Source: Subtercola boreus (GTDB lineage Bacteria > Actinomycetota > Actinomycetes > Actinomycetales > Microbacteriaceae). From it: DNA of 64,000 bases. Below are positions 51,737-60,147 of this stretch, in pieces (the stretch's first letter is position 1; each line of letters opens with the position of its first letter). A model generated the notes under the pieces. It ran no database searches and had not been told where the DNA came from. It saw nothing but the letters and a program-made list of their open reading frames with translations. The stretch covers positions 30,216 to 94,215 of the forward strand of contig NZ_NBXB01000039.1 in the NCBI RefSeq assembly GCF_003399635.1, in the 5' to 3' direction. The position numbers and the translations under genes are program-made.

Positions 51737-53083
51737 ATGGCCACCGTGTTCCGCGCCCGCGATGAAACGCTGGGGCGGAACGTTGCGATCAAGGTCTTCC
51801 ACACGGCAGAAGCCGAGTCCGGTCGGATCGACGGTGAGCTCGCCGTGCTCGCCTCACTCGATCACCACGCCCTCGTACAGTTGATCGATGCCGGCGCTGA
51901 GCCAGACGAGTACGGCCGGGCGAACCGGTTCATCGTGATGGCGCTGGTGAACGGCCCCGACCTCCATGTGCACCTGGCCAGCGGCGCTCGCCTCTCCCCT
52001 CGCCACGTCGCCGAGATCGGCTACGACATGGCCGAGGCGCTCGACTACATGCACGCCCACAAGGTGATCCATCGCGACATCAAGCCCTCGAACATCCTGC
52101 TCGTCGACTACCGCGACGGCTCGGCCAGGGCCCGGGCCAAACTCACCGACTTCGGCATCGCGCTCGCCGACGACCGCGAGCGCCTCACCGCGCAGGGAGT
52201 GACGACCGGCACGGCCGGCTACCTGAGCCCCGAGCAGGCGTCGGGTGGCGAGGTGGCGGCGGCGACGGATGTCTATTCCCTCGGCCTCGTTCTGTTGCAG
52301 TGCTTCACGCGGCACCTCGAGTTCCCCGGCAGCGTGGTTGAATCGGCCATGGCACGTCTCCAACGGGACCCGGTCGTACCCGGCGAACTGCCCGAGCTCT
52401 GGCGACTGCTGCTGACCGCGATGACGAGCCGCAACCCCGACGATCGACCGCAACGTCACGATCTGGTCGCGGCCCTCCGCCAGGTGGTGATCGCTGAGAG
52501 CGGTCGGCACAGAGACGATGCCCGGCAGCCGCTCTTCCCCGACGAGACGGCGCGCACCGCCGCGCTCCATCGCACCACGATTCTCGACACGCTGCCGAAT
52601 GAGGCGCTCGACCGCGTCACGGCGATGGCCGCCCGACTGTTCGCCGCCCCCATCGCCATCGTGAGTGTCGTCGATCACGATCGAACCTGGTTCCGGTCGC
52701 ACTACGGCGAGGCTGTGGATGAGATCGCCCGCCAGATCGACGTGACCAGCGCGGTGGCCCCCAGCACGGAACCGGTCGTCGTCGAGGACGGCCGCCTGGA
52801 TGAACGCACGAGCCAGAATCCTCTGGTGACCGGCCCACTGGGCCTCCGCTTCTACGTCGGAGTGCCGCTCCGACGGGCGAATGGTGCGGTGATCGGCACT
52901 CTGAGCGTGCTCGATGTCATTCCCGGCACGGTCACGGCGGCCGAGGTCGCAAACCTCGAAGATCTTGCCGCACTCGTCGTCAGCCAGCTCGAACTGCGGC
53001 AGCTCAGCCTCCTGACCACGGTGGAGATGACGGCGCCCTCCTTCGTGCGACCGGAGGCGGGCGCGGCCGGGGCGAACCGCTAG
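51737..53083 (+). CDS. Ser/Thr protein kinase with C-terminal GAF domain
   Basis: The coordinates begin at the first canonical ATG, but kinase homology starts earlier: codons from about 51680 encode IDKILGNRYRLVEPLGHGG, including most of the Gly-rich loop, and no ATG, GTG or TTG is available in frame upstream. The kinase shows VAIKVF (Lys), HRDIKPSNILL, DFGIAL and YLSPEQASG; residues about 275-430 form a GAF sensor domain (ALHRTTILDTLPNEALDRVTAMAARLF..., FYVGVPLRRANGAVIGTLSVLD). It has no membrane segment, so it is a soluble sensor kinase. Non-canonical initiation or a frameshift from the DUF6458 gene may be needed for a functional product. Confidence 0.8.
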   Translation: MATVFRARDETLGRNVAIKVFHTAEAESGRIDGELAVLASLDHHALVQLIDAGAEPDEYGRANRFIVMALVNGPDLHVHLASGARLSPRHVAEIGYDMAEALDYMHAHKVIHRDIKPSNILLVDYRDGSARARAKLTDFGIALADDRERLTAQGVTTGTAGYLSPEQASGGEVAAATDVYSLGLVLLQCFTRHLEFPGSVVESAMARLQRDPVVPGELPELWRLLLTAMTSRNPDDRPQRHDLVAALRQVVIAESGRHRDDARQPLFPDETARTAALHRTTILDTLPNEALDRVTAMAARLFAAPIAIVSVVDHDRTWFRSHYGEAVDEIARQIDVTSAVAPSTEPVVVEDGRLDERTSQNPLVTGPLGLRFYVGVPLRRANGAVIGTLSVLDVIPGTVTAAEVANLEDLAALVVSQLELRQLSLLTTVEMTAPSFVRPEAGAAGANR

Positions 53084-53817
53084 ACCACCCCTGCCGTTCC
53101 GAGCAGCGACCCGACCACGAACGTCGCAACGAGCGCCAACGCACCGCCGACGACCACTCGAACTGTCGCCCGCACCGCGGGACTCCCCCCGAGCCTGGCA
53201 CCGATCACGCCTGTCGCTGCGAGCGCGAGGATGACCACCGCGAAGGTGACCGCCACGCGCACCGCCTCGGGCGGCAGGAGGATCGCCAGAAGTGGCAGGA
53301 TCCCGCCGATCAGGAACGACAGCGCCGACGCCCCCGCCGCGCTCCACGGGCTGACCACATCGTCTTCGTCGATGTTGAGTTCCATCGCGAGGTGGGCTCG
53401 GAGGGCATCCTGTTCAGTGAGCTCGACCGCCACGCGGTGCGCGGTGTCGGGTGTCAGGCCGCGCGCCTCATAGAGCCCGGCCAGTTCCTGCAGTTCGCCG
53501 TCGGGGTCGGTCGAAAGCTCGATGCGCTCCTTCTCGATCAGCGAGCGCTGGCTGTCGCGCTGGCTGCTCACCGACACATACTCCCCGAGTGCCATCGAGA
53601 TCGCCCCGCCGATCAGGGCCGCCGAACCGGCAGCGAGGATCGCGGGAGTCGAGGAACTGGCACCGGCGACACCGACCACGATCGCCGCCACCGACACAAT
53701 GCCGTCGTTGGCGCCGAGCACCCCGGCGCGCAGCCAGTTCAACCGCCCGGCCAGGCTGCCGGAGTGCGGTTCGTCGGGTTGGCGTGCGAAGGCGGAGTCG
53801 CTGCTGGGGGTCGTCAT
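53080..53817 (-). CDS. VIT1/CCC1-family iron/manganese transporter
   Basis: A 245-residue membrane protein: LRAGVLGANDGIVSVAAIVVGVAGA in the first helix and GGAISMALGEYVSVSSQRD in the second are hallmarks of the VIT family. A cytosolic helical insert (about 92-160) with Glu-rich segments, a metal-binding region in homologues, precedes three more helices. It likely moves Fe2+ or Mn2+ out of the cytosol. ATG 53817 has TATGGT 6 nt upstream. The 3' end overlaps the kinase stop tail to tail. Confidence 0.88.
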   Translation of the reverse strand: MTTPSSDSAFARQPDEPHSGSLAGRLNWLRAGVLGANDGIVSVAAIVVGVAGASSSTPAILAAGSAALIGGAISMALGEYVSVSSQRDSQRSLIEKERIELSTDPDGELQELAGLYEARGLTPDTAHRVAVELTEQDALRAHLAMELNIDEDDVVSPWSAAGASALSFLIGGILPLLAILLPPEAVRVAVTFAVVILALAATGVIGARLGGSPAVRATVRVVVGGALALVATFVVGSLLGTAGVV

Positions 53818-53823
53818 GGTGTC

Positions 53824-53829
53824 ACCATA
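53824..53829 (-). promoter_or_regulatory. Leaderless -10 box TATGGT for the VIT gene
   Basis: On the minus strand TATGGT is followed by GACACC (6 nt) and then ATG 53817. Confidence 0.5.
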
Positions 53830-53909
53830 GGCACGCCTGCCGCCCGGAAACCAGCGTGGAGAGCCTTACCTCACCGCTGCCGGGGCCGGGGCCGCGCTAA
53901 GAAAGCTGG

Positions 53910-53929
53910 AAGAATCTCGCGAGATTCTT
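53910..53929. promoter_or_regulatory. 20-bp perfect palindrome upstream of the flavin electron-transfer operon
   Basis: AAGAATCTCGCGAGATTCTT is fully symmetric and lies 70 bp before the ATG at 53999, in the spacer shared with the divergent VIT gene. No DNA-binding regulator gene other than the downstream two-component system is nearby, so a trans-acting factor is likely. I do not recognise the motif. Confidence 0.6.
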
Positions 53930-53998
53930 GAATGGCCGAGTACTCCGTCGGCTCCGACCTCAGCCACCGACCACCGCCTCTCACCGAATCGAGCGCCC

Positions 53999-55411
53999 AT
54001 GAGCATCCAGACGGCCGCAGGTCGCCGCGCCAGCCCGAGCAGTGTCGACCGCGCCCGGCGCGCGCGCACCCGGCGTCGCCTGCGACGGGCCGACCTGCTG
54101 GTCATGCTCTGCTGGTCATCCGTGGCGGCGGCCGTCTCGCTCTATCTCGCCTACGGCGGACTCTCCGAGGTCAGGGATGTCGCCTCTGCCGTCACCGCGC
54201 TCGGCATCATCACCGGGCTGGCCGGCACCGACCTCATCCTGGTGATGCTCGTGCTGGCCGCCCGCATCCCGCTGATCGACCGCGCCGTCGGGCAAGACCG
54301 CGCGATCGCCTTCCACCGGAGCCTCGGCAAGCCCGCTCTCTACCTGATCCTCGCGCACGGCGTCCTGCTGACGATCGGTTACGCGATGTCAGACGGTTCG
54401 ACCGTCGTCGCCGAGACGATCGCGTTCTTCCAGGGCCCGGATCTGGTTCTCAGCTATGCCGGCCTCGGCCTGCTCGTGCTGGTCGTCGTCACGTCGGTCG
54501 TCGCTGTGCGGCGCCGCTTCTCCTACGAGGCGTGGCACGTCATCCACCTGCTCAGCTACGTCGCAGTGCTCATAGCGCTCCCCCATCAGCTCTCCAGCGG
54601 CGCCGTTCTGGCCGACGGGACGCTCCAGCGCGTCTACTGGATCGCGCTCTACGTTCTGGCGTTCGGGTCGATCGGTGTCTTCCGGTTCGCCGTACCGCTG
54701 ATCCGCAGCGCACGCCACGACATCACGGTCGCGGCCGTGGAGGCCATCGCGCCGGGCGTCGTGTCGATCCACCTCCGGGGACGCGATCTGGGGCGGCTGC
54801 AGACGGCAGGCGGCCAGTACGCGATCTGGCGGTTCTGGTCGGCGAAGACCTGGTGGCACGCCCATCCGATCTCCTTCTCGGCTGTTCCGACGGCGACGGG
54901 CGCCCGCATCACCGTTCGCGACCTCGGCCGTGGCAGCTCTGCCATCTCGCGGGTGCATCCCGGCACGCGGGTGTCGATCGAGGGCCCTTACGGCATCTTC
55001 ACCGACGAGGTGCGGGCGGCGCGCAGAATGGCCGTCGTGGCAGCCGGAATCGGCATCACCCCGGTGCGTTCGTTGCTCGAGGGCTCGGTACTCGGGCCCG
55101 GCGAGGCGACCGTGCTGCTGCGGGCGACCGATGCCTCACAGCAGTACCTCTGGCAAGAGGTCAGCGCCCTGCCGAGCCTCGCCGGCAGTGCGGTCTACAG
55201 CATGGTGGGCCCCCGCCCGCCGGGGCTCGCCACCTGGATGTCGGCCGAGGCACTGGCTCGTGGGGTCACCCTCACCTCGGCCTTTCCCGACCTCCTCATC
55301 TCCGACCTCTACGTCTGCGGCCCGCAGTCCTGGACGGAGCTGGTGGTCCGGGATGCCCGGGCCGCGGGCCTGCCCGAGAAGCAGCTCCACGTCGAGAGGT
55401 TCGACTGGTGA
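53999..55411 (+). CDS. Ferric reductase-like transmembrane flavoprotein
   Basis: A 470-residue membrane oxidoreductase. The N-terminal half (about 30-225) has six helices with His residues in AFHRSLGKPALYLILAHG and AWHVIHLLSYVAVLIALPHQ that could bind haem, as in ferric reductase domains. The C-terminal half is a ferredoxin-NADP reductase module with HAHPISFSAVP (FAD), VAAGIGITPVRSLL (NAD(P)H) and a final VERFDW. It should pass electrons from NAD(P)H across the membrane to the FMN-binding protein encoded next; the genes overlap as GTGA. Confidence 0.88.
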   Translation: MSIQTAAGRRASPSSVDRARRARTRRRLRRADLLVMLCWSSVAAAVSLYLAYGGLSEVRDVASAVTALGIITGLAGTDLILVMLVLAARIPLIDRAVGQDRAIAFHRSLGKPALYLILAHGVLLTIGYAMSDGSTVVAETIAFFQGPDLVLSYAGLGLLVLVVVTSVVAVRRRFSYEAWHVIHLLSYVAVLIALPHQLSSGAVLADGTLQRVYWIALYVLAFGSIGVFRFAVPLIRSARHDITVAAVEAIAPGVVSIHLRGRDLGRLQTAGGQYAIWRFWSAKTWWHAHPISFSAVPTATGARITVRDLGRGSSAISRVHPGTRVSIEGPYGIFTDEVRAARRMAVVAAGIGITPVRSLLEGSVLGPGEATVLLRATDASQQYLWQEVSALPSLAGSAVYSMVGPRPPGLATWMSAEALARGVTLTSAFPDLLISDLYVCGPQSWTELVVRDARAAGLPEKQLHVERFDW

Positions 55412-55956
55412 GGCGGCGTGCGATCGTCTGGAGCGTGCTCTCGTCGGGTGCCGTTCTTGCCGTCGGCTGGCAGCTGGGCGCCCAGGCTGCTGCGACGACC
55501 GGACTCGCGGAGACACGGGTCTCCCCCGACGCGTCATCGGCTTCGGTCTCGGGCGGTTCCGCCGCGACGACTCCTTCAGCCACGACTCCCTCGGCCACGA
55601 CCCCTTCGGCGACCGCGACCCCCGCTCCGACCACCTCGGAGGCTCCGGCTGCGGCAGCACCGGCCGCCCCCGCCGCTGTCTCCGGCACCTTCTCCGGCAC
55701 CAGCGTCTCGACCCGCTACGGCAGCGTGCAGGTGCAGGTCGTCGTCTCGAACGGATCGATCACCGACGTCGTGGCCCTCAAACTCACGAACGACGACAAC
55801 AGGTCGGTCTCTATCAGCAACCGGGCCGCTCCCGTGCTCCGCACCGAAGTGCTCGCCGCCCAGTCCGCCACGGTACAGGGGGTGTCCGGCGCCACGTATA
55901 CCAGCGACGCCTACCTGACCTCGCTGCAGGCAGCCCTCGACCAGGCGGGACTCTAG
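55408..55956 (+). CDS. Extracytosolic FMN-binding domain protein
   Basis: A 182-residue exported protein: signal or anchor segment (4-30), a Thr/Ser/Pro-rich linker with ATTPSATTPS repeats (about 50-90) and an FMN-binding domain ending in VQGVSGATYTSDAYLTSL. The SGAT motif (160-163) is the expected site where ApbE attaches FMN to Thr. The GTG start overlaps the reductase stop, and apbE follows after 2 bp, so flavinylation by the neighbour is the natural reading. Confidence 0.88.
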   Translation: MRRRAIVWSVLSSGAVLAVGWQLGAQAAATTGLAETRVSPDASSASVSGGSAATTPSATTPSATTPSATATPAPTTSEAPAAAAPAAPAAVSGTFSGTSVSTRYGSVQVQVVVSNGSITDVVALKLTNDDNRSVSISNRAAPVLRTEVLAAQSATVQGVSGATYTSDAYLTSLQAALDQAGL

Positions 55957-55958
55957 TC

Positions 55959-56705
55959 GTGCCGACTCACGTCTTCGAGACGATGGGCACCGGCGCGAGC
56001 ATCCGGTTCGCCGGCGACCTGCCGCCCGCGGAGACGCTCACCCCCGTCGAGAAGTGCTTCGACGGATTCGACGAACAATTCAGTCTCTACCGCTCCGAGT
56101 CCGAGATCAGCGAGATCGCCCGCGGCGCACTCACCCTGCCCCTGGCGAGCGAGCGTTTCCGCGACATGTATGCCGAGGCCCTGCACTGGCGGATCCTCAC
56201 CCAGGACTCCTTCTCCCCGCACCGGCCCGACCGGGTGCTCGACCTGTCGGGCCTGGTGAAGGCGAAGGCGATGGCTGCCGCCGCCGCGGAGCTCCGTGCC
56301 GCTGACCTGCACGACTGGATGCTGAACGTCGGCGGCGACCTGTTGATCGACGGGAACCGCGAGGGTTCGCCCTGGCACGTCGCCGTCGTGGACCCGGATG
56401 ATCGCCGCCGCCTGCTCTGCACGTTCGACCTCGACGGCAGCCGAACCAGCCTGGCGACATCCGGAACCACCGAACGGGGCGAACACGTCTGGCGGAGCAG
56501 GGCCACTTCGACCTACCGGCAGGTGAGCGTCGTGGCCGACGACATCGTGACGGCCGACGTGCTCGCCACGGCCATCCTGGCGGGAGGCCAGGAACGACTC
56601 GATGAGTCCGTCGAGTCGTTCGGCGTCGACGTCATCGCGGTCGATGCGGACGGCTCGATCGTCGCGACAGAGAGGATGCGCCGCGCCCATGGATTCGCTG
56701 CGTGA
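55959..56705 (+). CDS. apbE: FAD:protein FMN transferase
   Basis: A 248-residue ApbE-type enzyme that transfers FMN from FAD to a Thr/Ser of the target motif. Family features are ETMGTGASIRFAGD at the start, LDLSGLVKAKAMAAAAAELRA, WMLNVGGDLLIDG and LATSGTTERGEHVW. It is shorter than typical ApbE (about 300-350 residues) and carries no signal peptide from this GTG, although known ApbE proteins are often exported. The alternative ATG at 55980 would trim it further. Last gene before the IS481-family insertion. Confidence 0.87.
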   Translation: MPTHVFETMGTGASIRFAGDLPPAETLTPVEKCFDGFDEQFSLYRSESEISEIARGALTLPLASERFRDMYAEALHWRILTQDSFSPHRPDRVLDLSGLVKAKAMAAAAAELRAADLHDWMLNVGGDLLIDGNREGSPWHVAVVDPDDRRRLLCTFDLDGSRTSLATSGTTERGEHVWRSRATSTYRQVSVVADDIVTADVLATAILAGGQERLDESVESFGVDVIAVDADGSIVATERMRRAHGFAA

Positions 56706-56745
56706 GCGCCGCCTGCGATCATCCGGAACCGCAGGCCCGACGACG

Positions 56746-56751
56746 CCTAGA
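56746..56751. repeat. Target site duplication CCTAGA (left)
   Basis: CCTAGA abuts the left end of the IS481-family element and recurs at 57861-57866. It fits the NCTAGN six-base target known for IS481. Confidence 0.8.
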
Positions 56752-57736
56752 TGTACTGCCCAGGGAGGTTGGTTAGCCGGCTGATGGGTGGGTGGCCTCC
56801 GATGGCGGTGTGGGGTCTGTGGTGATTGTATTCGTGGAGCCATGCTGGGAGGGCGTTTCGGCGCGCGGTTTCGGTGGGGTAGAACTTTTTGTAGGCCCAC
56901 CCGTCGGCGAGGGTGCGGTGGAAGCGCTCGATCTTCCCGTTCGTTTGCGGCCGGTACGGGCGGGTCTTCTTCGGGGTGATCCCGAGCTCGGTGCAGGTGT
57001 CCCGCCAGAGATGTGATTTGTACGCGGACCCGTTGTCGGACAGCACCCGCTCGACCTTCACGCCGCGGGCGGCGAACCAGGACACCGCCCGTTGCAGCAC
57101 CCCGACAGCGGTGGCAGCGGTTTCATCGGCGTGGATCTCTGCGTACGCGACCCTGGAGTGGTCATCGATCACGGTGTGCACGAACGCTTTGCCCACGTTG
57201 GGGGCTTTCCCCGGTGTACGCGCTCCCGGGGTACCCGCCCGGTTCCGGTTGCCCTGGCACCGTCCGACGTAGCGGTGCCCGCCGCCGTCGGGGATGTTGC
57301 CGAACTTCGTGACATCGACATGGATCATCGCACCCGGTGTGTCGTGCTCGTAACGGCGAACGACCTCACCGGTTCGTTTATCGATGTACCCCAACCGGTT
57401 CAGCCGGCACCGCACCAGCACGGCGTGCACGGTCGAGGCGGGTATACCGAGTTGCGCGCCGATCCCGACGGGCCCGAGGCGTTGCTTCCACCGCAGATGC
57501 CCGATCTTCCGCACCAGCTCGGGCGTGGTCCGGGTCGGGCTGTGGTGCGGGCGTGACGACCGGTCCTGGACGCCCTCGGCACCCATCGCGGCGTACCGGG
57601 TCGCCCACCGGTTCGCGGTCGGCCATGACACGTTGAACTGACGGGCTGCTTGGGCGACAGGCCAGCCGTCATCGATTATCAGACGCGCGATCCGGAGACG
57701 GTGACGTGGGGTCAAGGCTGCGTTAGCGTGGGACAT
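56747..57736 (-). CDS. IS481-family transposase
   Basis: A 329-residue DDE transposase: HTH region (HRLRIARLIIDDGWPVAQAARQFNVSWPTANRW pattern, 12-44) and an integrase core with Asp141 (HVDVTKF), Asp234 (VLSDNGSAY) and Glu270 (NGKIERFHRTL). It appears intact. ATG 57736 has AAGG upstream; the frame is open to 57799 but homology begins here. The last codons read through the left inverted repeat, and the TAG stop comes from the CCTAGA target duplication outside the element. Confidence 0.93.
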   Translation of the reverse strand: MSHANAALTPRHRLRIARLIIDDGWPVAQAARQFNVSWPTANRWATRYAAMGAEGVQDRSSRPHHSPTRTTPELVRKIGHLRWKQRLGPVGIGAQLGIPASTVHAVLVRCRLNRLGYIDKRTGEVVRRYEHDTPGAMIHVDVTKFGNIPDGGGHRYVGRCQGNRNRAGTPGARTPGKAPNVGKAFVHTVIDDHSRVAYAEIHADETAATAVGVLQRAVSWFAARGVKVERVLSDNGSAYKSHLWRDTCTELGITPKKTRPYRPQTNGKIERFHRTLADGWAYKKFYPTETARRNALPAWLHEYNHHRPHTAIGGHPPISRLTNLPGQYI

Positions 57737-57860
57737 GAGGGCCTTCCGGGTCGTAAGCGGTTGTCTAAGCAACTCCACTTTCACCCCGGGGGCCCTCACC
57801 CCGTTTCAACGACTACAGCGAGTCGTCACACCGACTCAACCAACCTCCCTGGACAGAACA
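56752..57860. mobile_element. IS481-family insertion sequence (1109 bp)
   Basis: Ends are inverted repeats beginning TGTACTGCCCAGGGAGG (left) and TGTTCTGTCCAGGGAGG (right, reverse strand), 21 of 23 bases identical. Six-base CCTAGA duplications flank it. One intact transposase gene. It has inserted between apbE and the response regulator gene, immediately upstream of the regulator's -10 box. Confidence 0.92.
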
Positions 57861-57868
57861 CCTAGACT
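57861..57868 (+). promoter_or_regulatory. Right target duplication and leaderless -10 box of the response regulator
   Basis: CCTAGA (57861-57866) is the right-hand target duplication. TAGACT (57863-57868) lies exactly 6 nt before ATG 57875 and matches the leaderless -10 pattern. The insertion therefore keeps the -10 but replaces everything upstream, including any -35, with IS sequence. Confidence 0.6.
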
Positions 57869-57874
57869 GCCCTC

Positions 57875-58543
57875 ATGACCGCGCCCTCCCGCATCCTCCT
57901 CGTCGAGGATGACAGGCAGCTGGCCGGGATGCTCGAACAGCTGCTCACGAGCGAGGGCTACGACGTGGTGGTTGCCCGCGACGGGCAGCGCGCCCTGCAC
58001 GAAGGCCTCACCCAGCCGTTCGACGCCCTCCTGCTCGACCGCGGCCTGCCCGTCATCGACGGTCTCGACGTGCTGGCCCGACTGCGCGCACGCGGGGTGC
58101 TGGCGCCCGCGCTCATCCTCTCGGCCCTCGGCAACCCGGCCGACCGCGTCGAGGGGCTCGACCGCGGGGCGGAGGACTACCTCGGCAAACCGTTCGACAT
58201 CGACGAACTGCTGGCACGCATCCGGGCCCTGCTGCGGCGCCACCAGACGGTGACGCCGGTCGTGCGTGTGCCCGGGGGCGAGCTCGACACGGGCTCCCGC
58301 ACCGTGACGCTCGCCCATTCCGGGCCCGTCGCGCTCTCGCAGCGGGAATCCGAGCTGCTGGAGAGGCTGGGCAGGCGGCCCGGGCAGGTCTTCGAGCGCG
58401 CCGACCTGCTGGCCTCGGTCTTTCCCGACGCCGACGACCTCGGCGTGGTCGACACCTACGTGCACTACCTGCGCAAGAAGCTCGGCAGAGGCGCCGTCTC
58501 CACCGTCCGGGGCATCGGCTACCGGCTCGGGCCGCTGAAATGA
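57875..58543 (+). CDS. OmpR/PhoB-type response regulator
   Basis: A 222-residue regulator with receiver domain (LLVEDDRQ, phosphoacceptor Asp55 in LLLDRGLP, Lys in YLGKPFDID) and a winged-helix output domain (VALSQRESELLERLGRRPGQVFERADLL..., VDTYVHYLRKKLG, VRGIGYRLG). The stop overlaps the kinase start (ATGA). It follows the Fre/FMN/ApbE genes, whose expression it may control. Its native promoter is split by the IS481-family element. Confidence 0.93.
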   Translation: MTAPSRILLVEDDRQLAGMLEQLLTSEGYDVVVARDGQRALHEGLTQPFDALLLDRGLPVIDGLDVLARLRARGVLAPALILSALGNPADRVEGLDRGAEDYLGKPFDIDELLARIRALLRRHQTVTPVVRVPGGELDTGSRTVTLAHSGPVALSQRESELLERLGRRPGQVFERADLLASVFPDADDLGVVDTYVHYLRKKLGRGAVSTVRGIGYRLGPLK

Positions 58544-59874
58544 GGCGCACCGGCACTCCGGATTCGCTGCGGGGCGCGGCGATCCGCCTCACCCTGCAGT
58601 TCATCGCCCTGATGGCCGTCGTGCTGGTGATCGTCGCCGGCACCGTGTTCGCAATCGTGAACGTCACCGTGAACGAGTCGAACCAGCGCTCTGTGGTGGT
58701 CGCGTCGCAGCTCGACTCAGTGCAGGAGACACCGAGCGGAACCTACATCACCGTCGTCGAGCACGGGCAGGTGACGTCGTCGCAGAACATCCCCGACGGG
58801 CTGGTCGACACCGCGGCCCTCACCGCGCTCGCGGCCACCGCGTCGTCGGCGGCGGCGGCGAACGGCGGAAGGAACCGGAGCTCCGACGGAACGAACGAAC
58901 AGCAGACCCAGCGAACCGAGAACGGCCAGACCTACCTGATCAACACCTCGATCCACGGCGATCGTGTCGTGCAGGTGGCGGTGAACCTCTCGGAGGGCAG
59001 CGAGGAACTCACCCGCCTGGCCGAGGCCCTCATCATCGCCAGTCTCATCGCCCTGGCCGTGGCGGCTCTGCTCTCCTACCTGATGGCGCGCCGGGCCATC
59101 CGCCCGCTCGCCGACGCGCTCACTCTGCAACGGCAGTTCGTCGCAGACGCCAGCCACGAACTCCGCACCCCGCTGACCATCCTCAGCACCCGGGCGCAAC
59201 TGCTGCAGCGCCGTGCACGCACTGACCTGCCCCCGGATGTCTCGACGGCAGTCGATGACATGGTGCGGGACTCGCGGGCGCTCACCGGCATCCTCGACGA
59301 CCTGCTGATCGCCGCCGACACCCGCTCCGACGCACCGCTGACGGCGGTCGACCTGACAGAGAGCGCCGATGCCGCCATCGCGACGCTCCGCGATGAGGCG
59401 GAGCGTCGCGGCACCACGCTGGCCCGCACGGGGTCGGCTGAGAGTGTCGTGGTGAACGGGGCAACCGCTGCGCTCCTCCGGCTGCACATCGCGCTCCTCA
59501 CGAACGCTCTCGACCACGCCCGATCGTCGGTGCAGGTCGACATCTCGGGCGAACGGGATGTCGCGGTCATCCGGGTTCTCGACGACGGACCGGGCTTCAA
59601 CCCGGCCATCGCCGACAGAGCGTTCGACCGCTTCGCCGGCACCCGGCGGGTCTCCGACCCGGCGGTCGGCGCGGCCCCCGGGGACGCGCACTACGGCCTC
59701 GGCCTGGCCCTCGTAGCCGAGATCGCGAGACGGCACGGCGGTTCGGTCGGGATCGAGACCGCGCCCTCCCCCGCGGCCGGGGGCTCCGCCGCCACCGCTG
59801 CCACCGCCACCGCTGAGCCCACCGAGCCTGCGGGCGCGACGGTCATCGTGCGCATCCCGCTCGCACAGCCGTAA
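58540..59874 (+). CDS. Membrane sensor histidine kinase
   Basis: A 444-residue kinase: two membrane helices (about 18-42 and 163-183) enclosing a 120-residue sensor loop, a HAMP-like linker, the dimerisation/phosphoacceptor helix with DASHELRTPLTIL (His206) and an ATPase domain with N-, G1- and G2-like boxes (LLTNALDHA, DDGPGFNP, GLGLALVAEIARRHGG), then an Ala/Thr-rich stretch. Cognate partner of the regulator just upstream. The signal is unknown; the genomic neighbours suggest redox or metal status. Confidence 0.92.
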   Translation: MRRTGTPDSLRGAAIRLTLQFIALMAVVLVIVAGTVFAIVNVTVNESNQRSVVVASQLDSVQETPSGTYITVVEHGQVTSSQNIPDGLVDTAALTALAATASSAAAANGGRNRSSDGTNEQQTQRTENGQTYLINTSIHGDRVVQVAVNLSEGSEELTRLAEALIIASLIALAVAALLSYLMARRAIRPLADALTLQRQFVADASHELRTPLTILSTRAQLLQRRARTDLPPDVSTAVDDMVRDSRALTGILDDLLIAADTRSDAPLTAVDLTESADAAIATLRDEAERRGTTLARTGSAESVVVNGATAALLRLHIALLTNALDHARSSVQVDISGERDVAVIRVLDDGPGFNPAIADRAFDRFAGTRRVSDPAVGAAPGDAHYGLGLALVAEIARRHGGSVGIETAPSPAAGGSAATAATATAEPTEPAGATVIVRIPLAQP

Positions 59875-59979
59875 CATCAAGGCCCGGGGTGCCGGGCGAC
59901 TCCATGATGCCGACACCCCTCCCCCTTTCCGCTGACGCCCGGCCAGCGCCTCGACGGTCGTGTCCGATCGGATACCCTT

Positions 59980-60145
59980 AGCCGCACCCACGGCGCGCGA
60001 CTCATCGACTCGACTCCGCCCGCCAGCACGAGGTCCGCATCCCCCGCCTCCACGGCTCGCGCGGCCTGGATCGCCGCCTCCGGCCCCGATCCGTCACGTC
60101 GTCGATCCGGGCGGGGTCGAGGCCGGGATGGCGGGCGACCAGGGA
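59980..60145 (-). pseudogene. Thiolase (acetyl-CoA acetyltransferase) remnant
   Basis: On the minus strand 60145-60095 reads [16 protein letters not shown], as in the N-terminal part of thiolases. After a frame change at about 60092 the sequence continues [20 protein letters not shown], then [17 protein letters not shown] (60092-59980). In intact thiolases some 30 residues, including the active-site Cys in NRLCGSG, stand between these blocks. The gene is thus internally deleted and truncated at both ends. Its neighbours on the right are also remnants of fatty-acid- or steroid-type catabolism genes. Confidence 0.6.
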
Positions 60146-60147
60146 AC

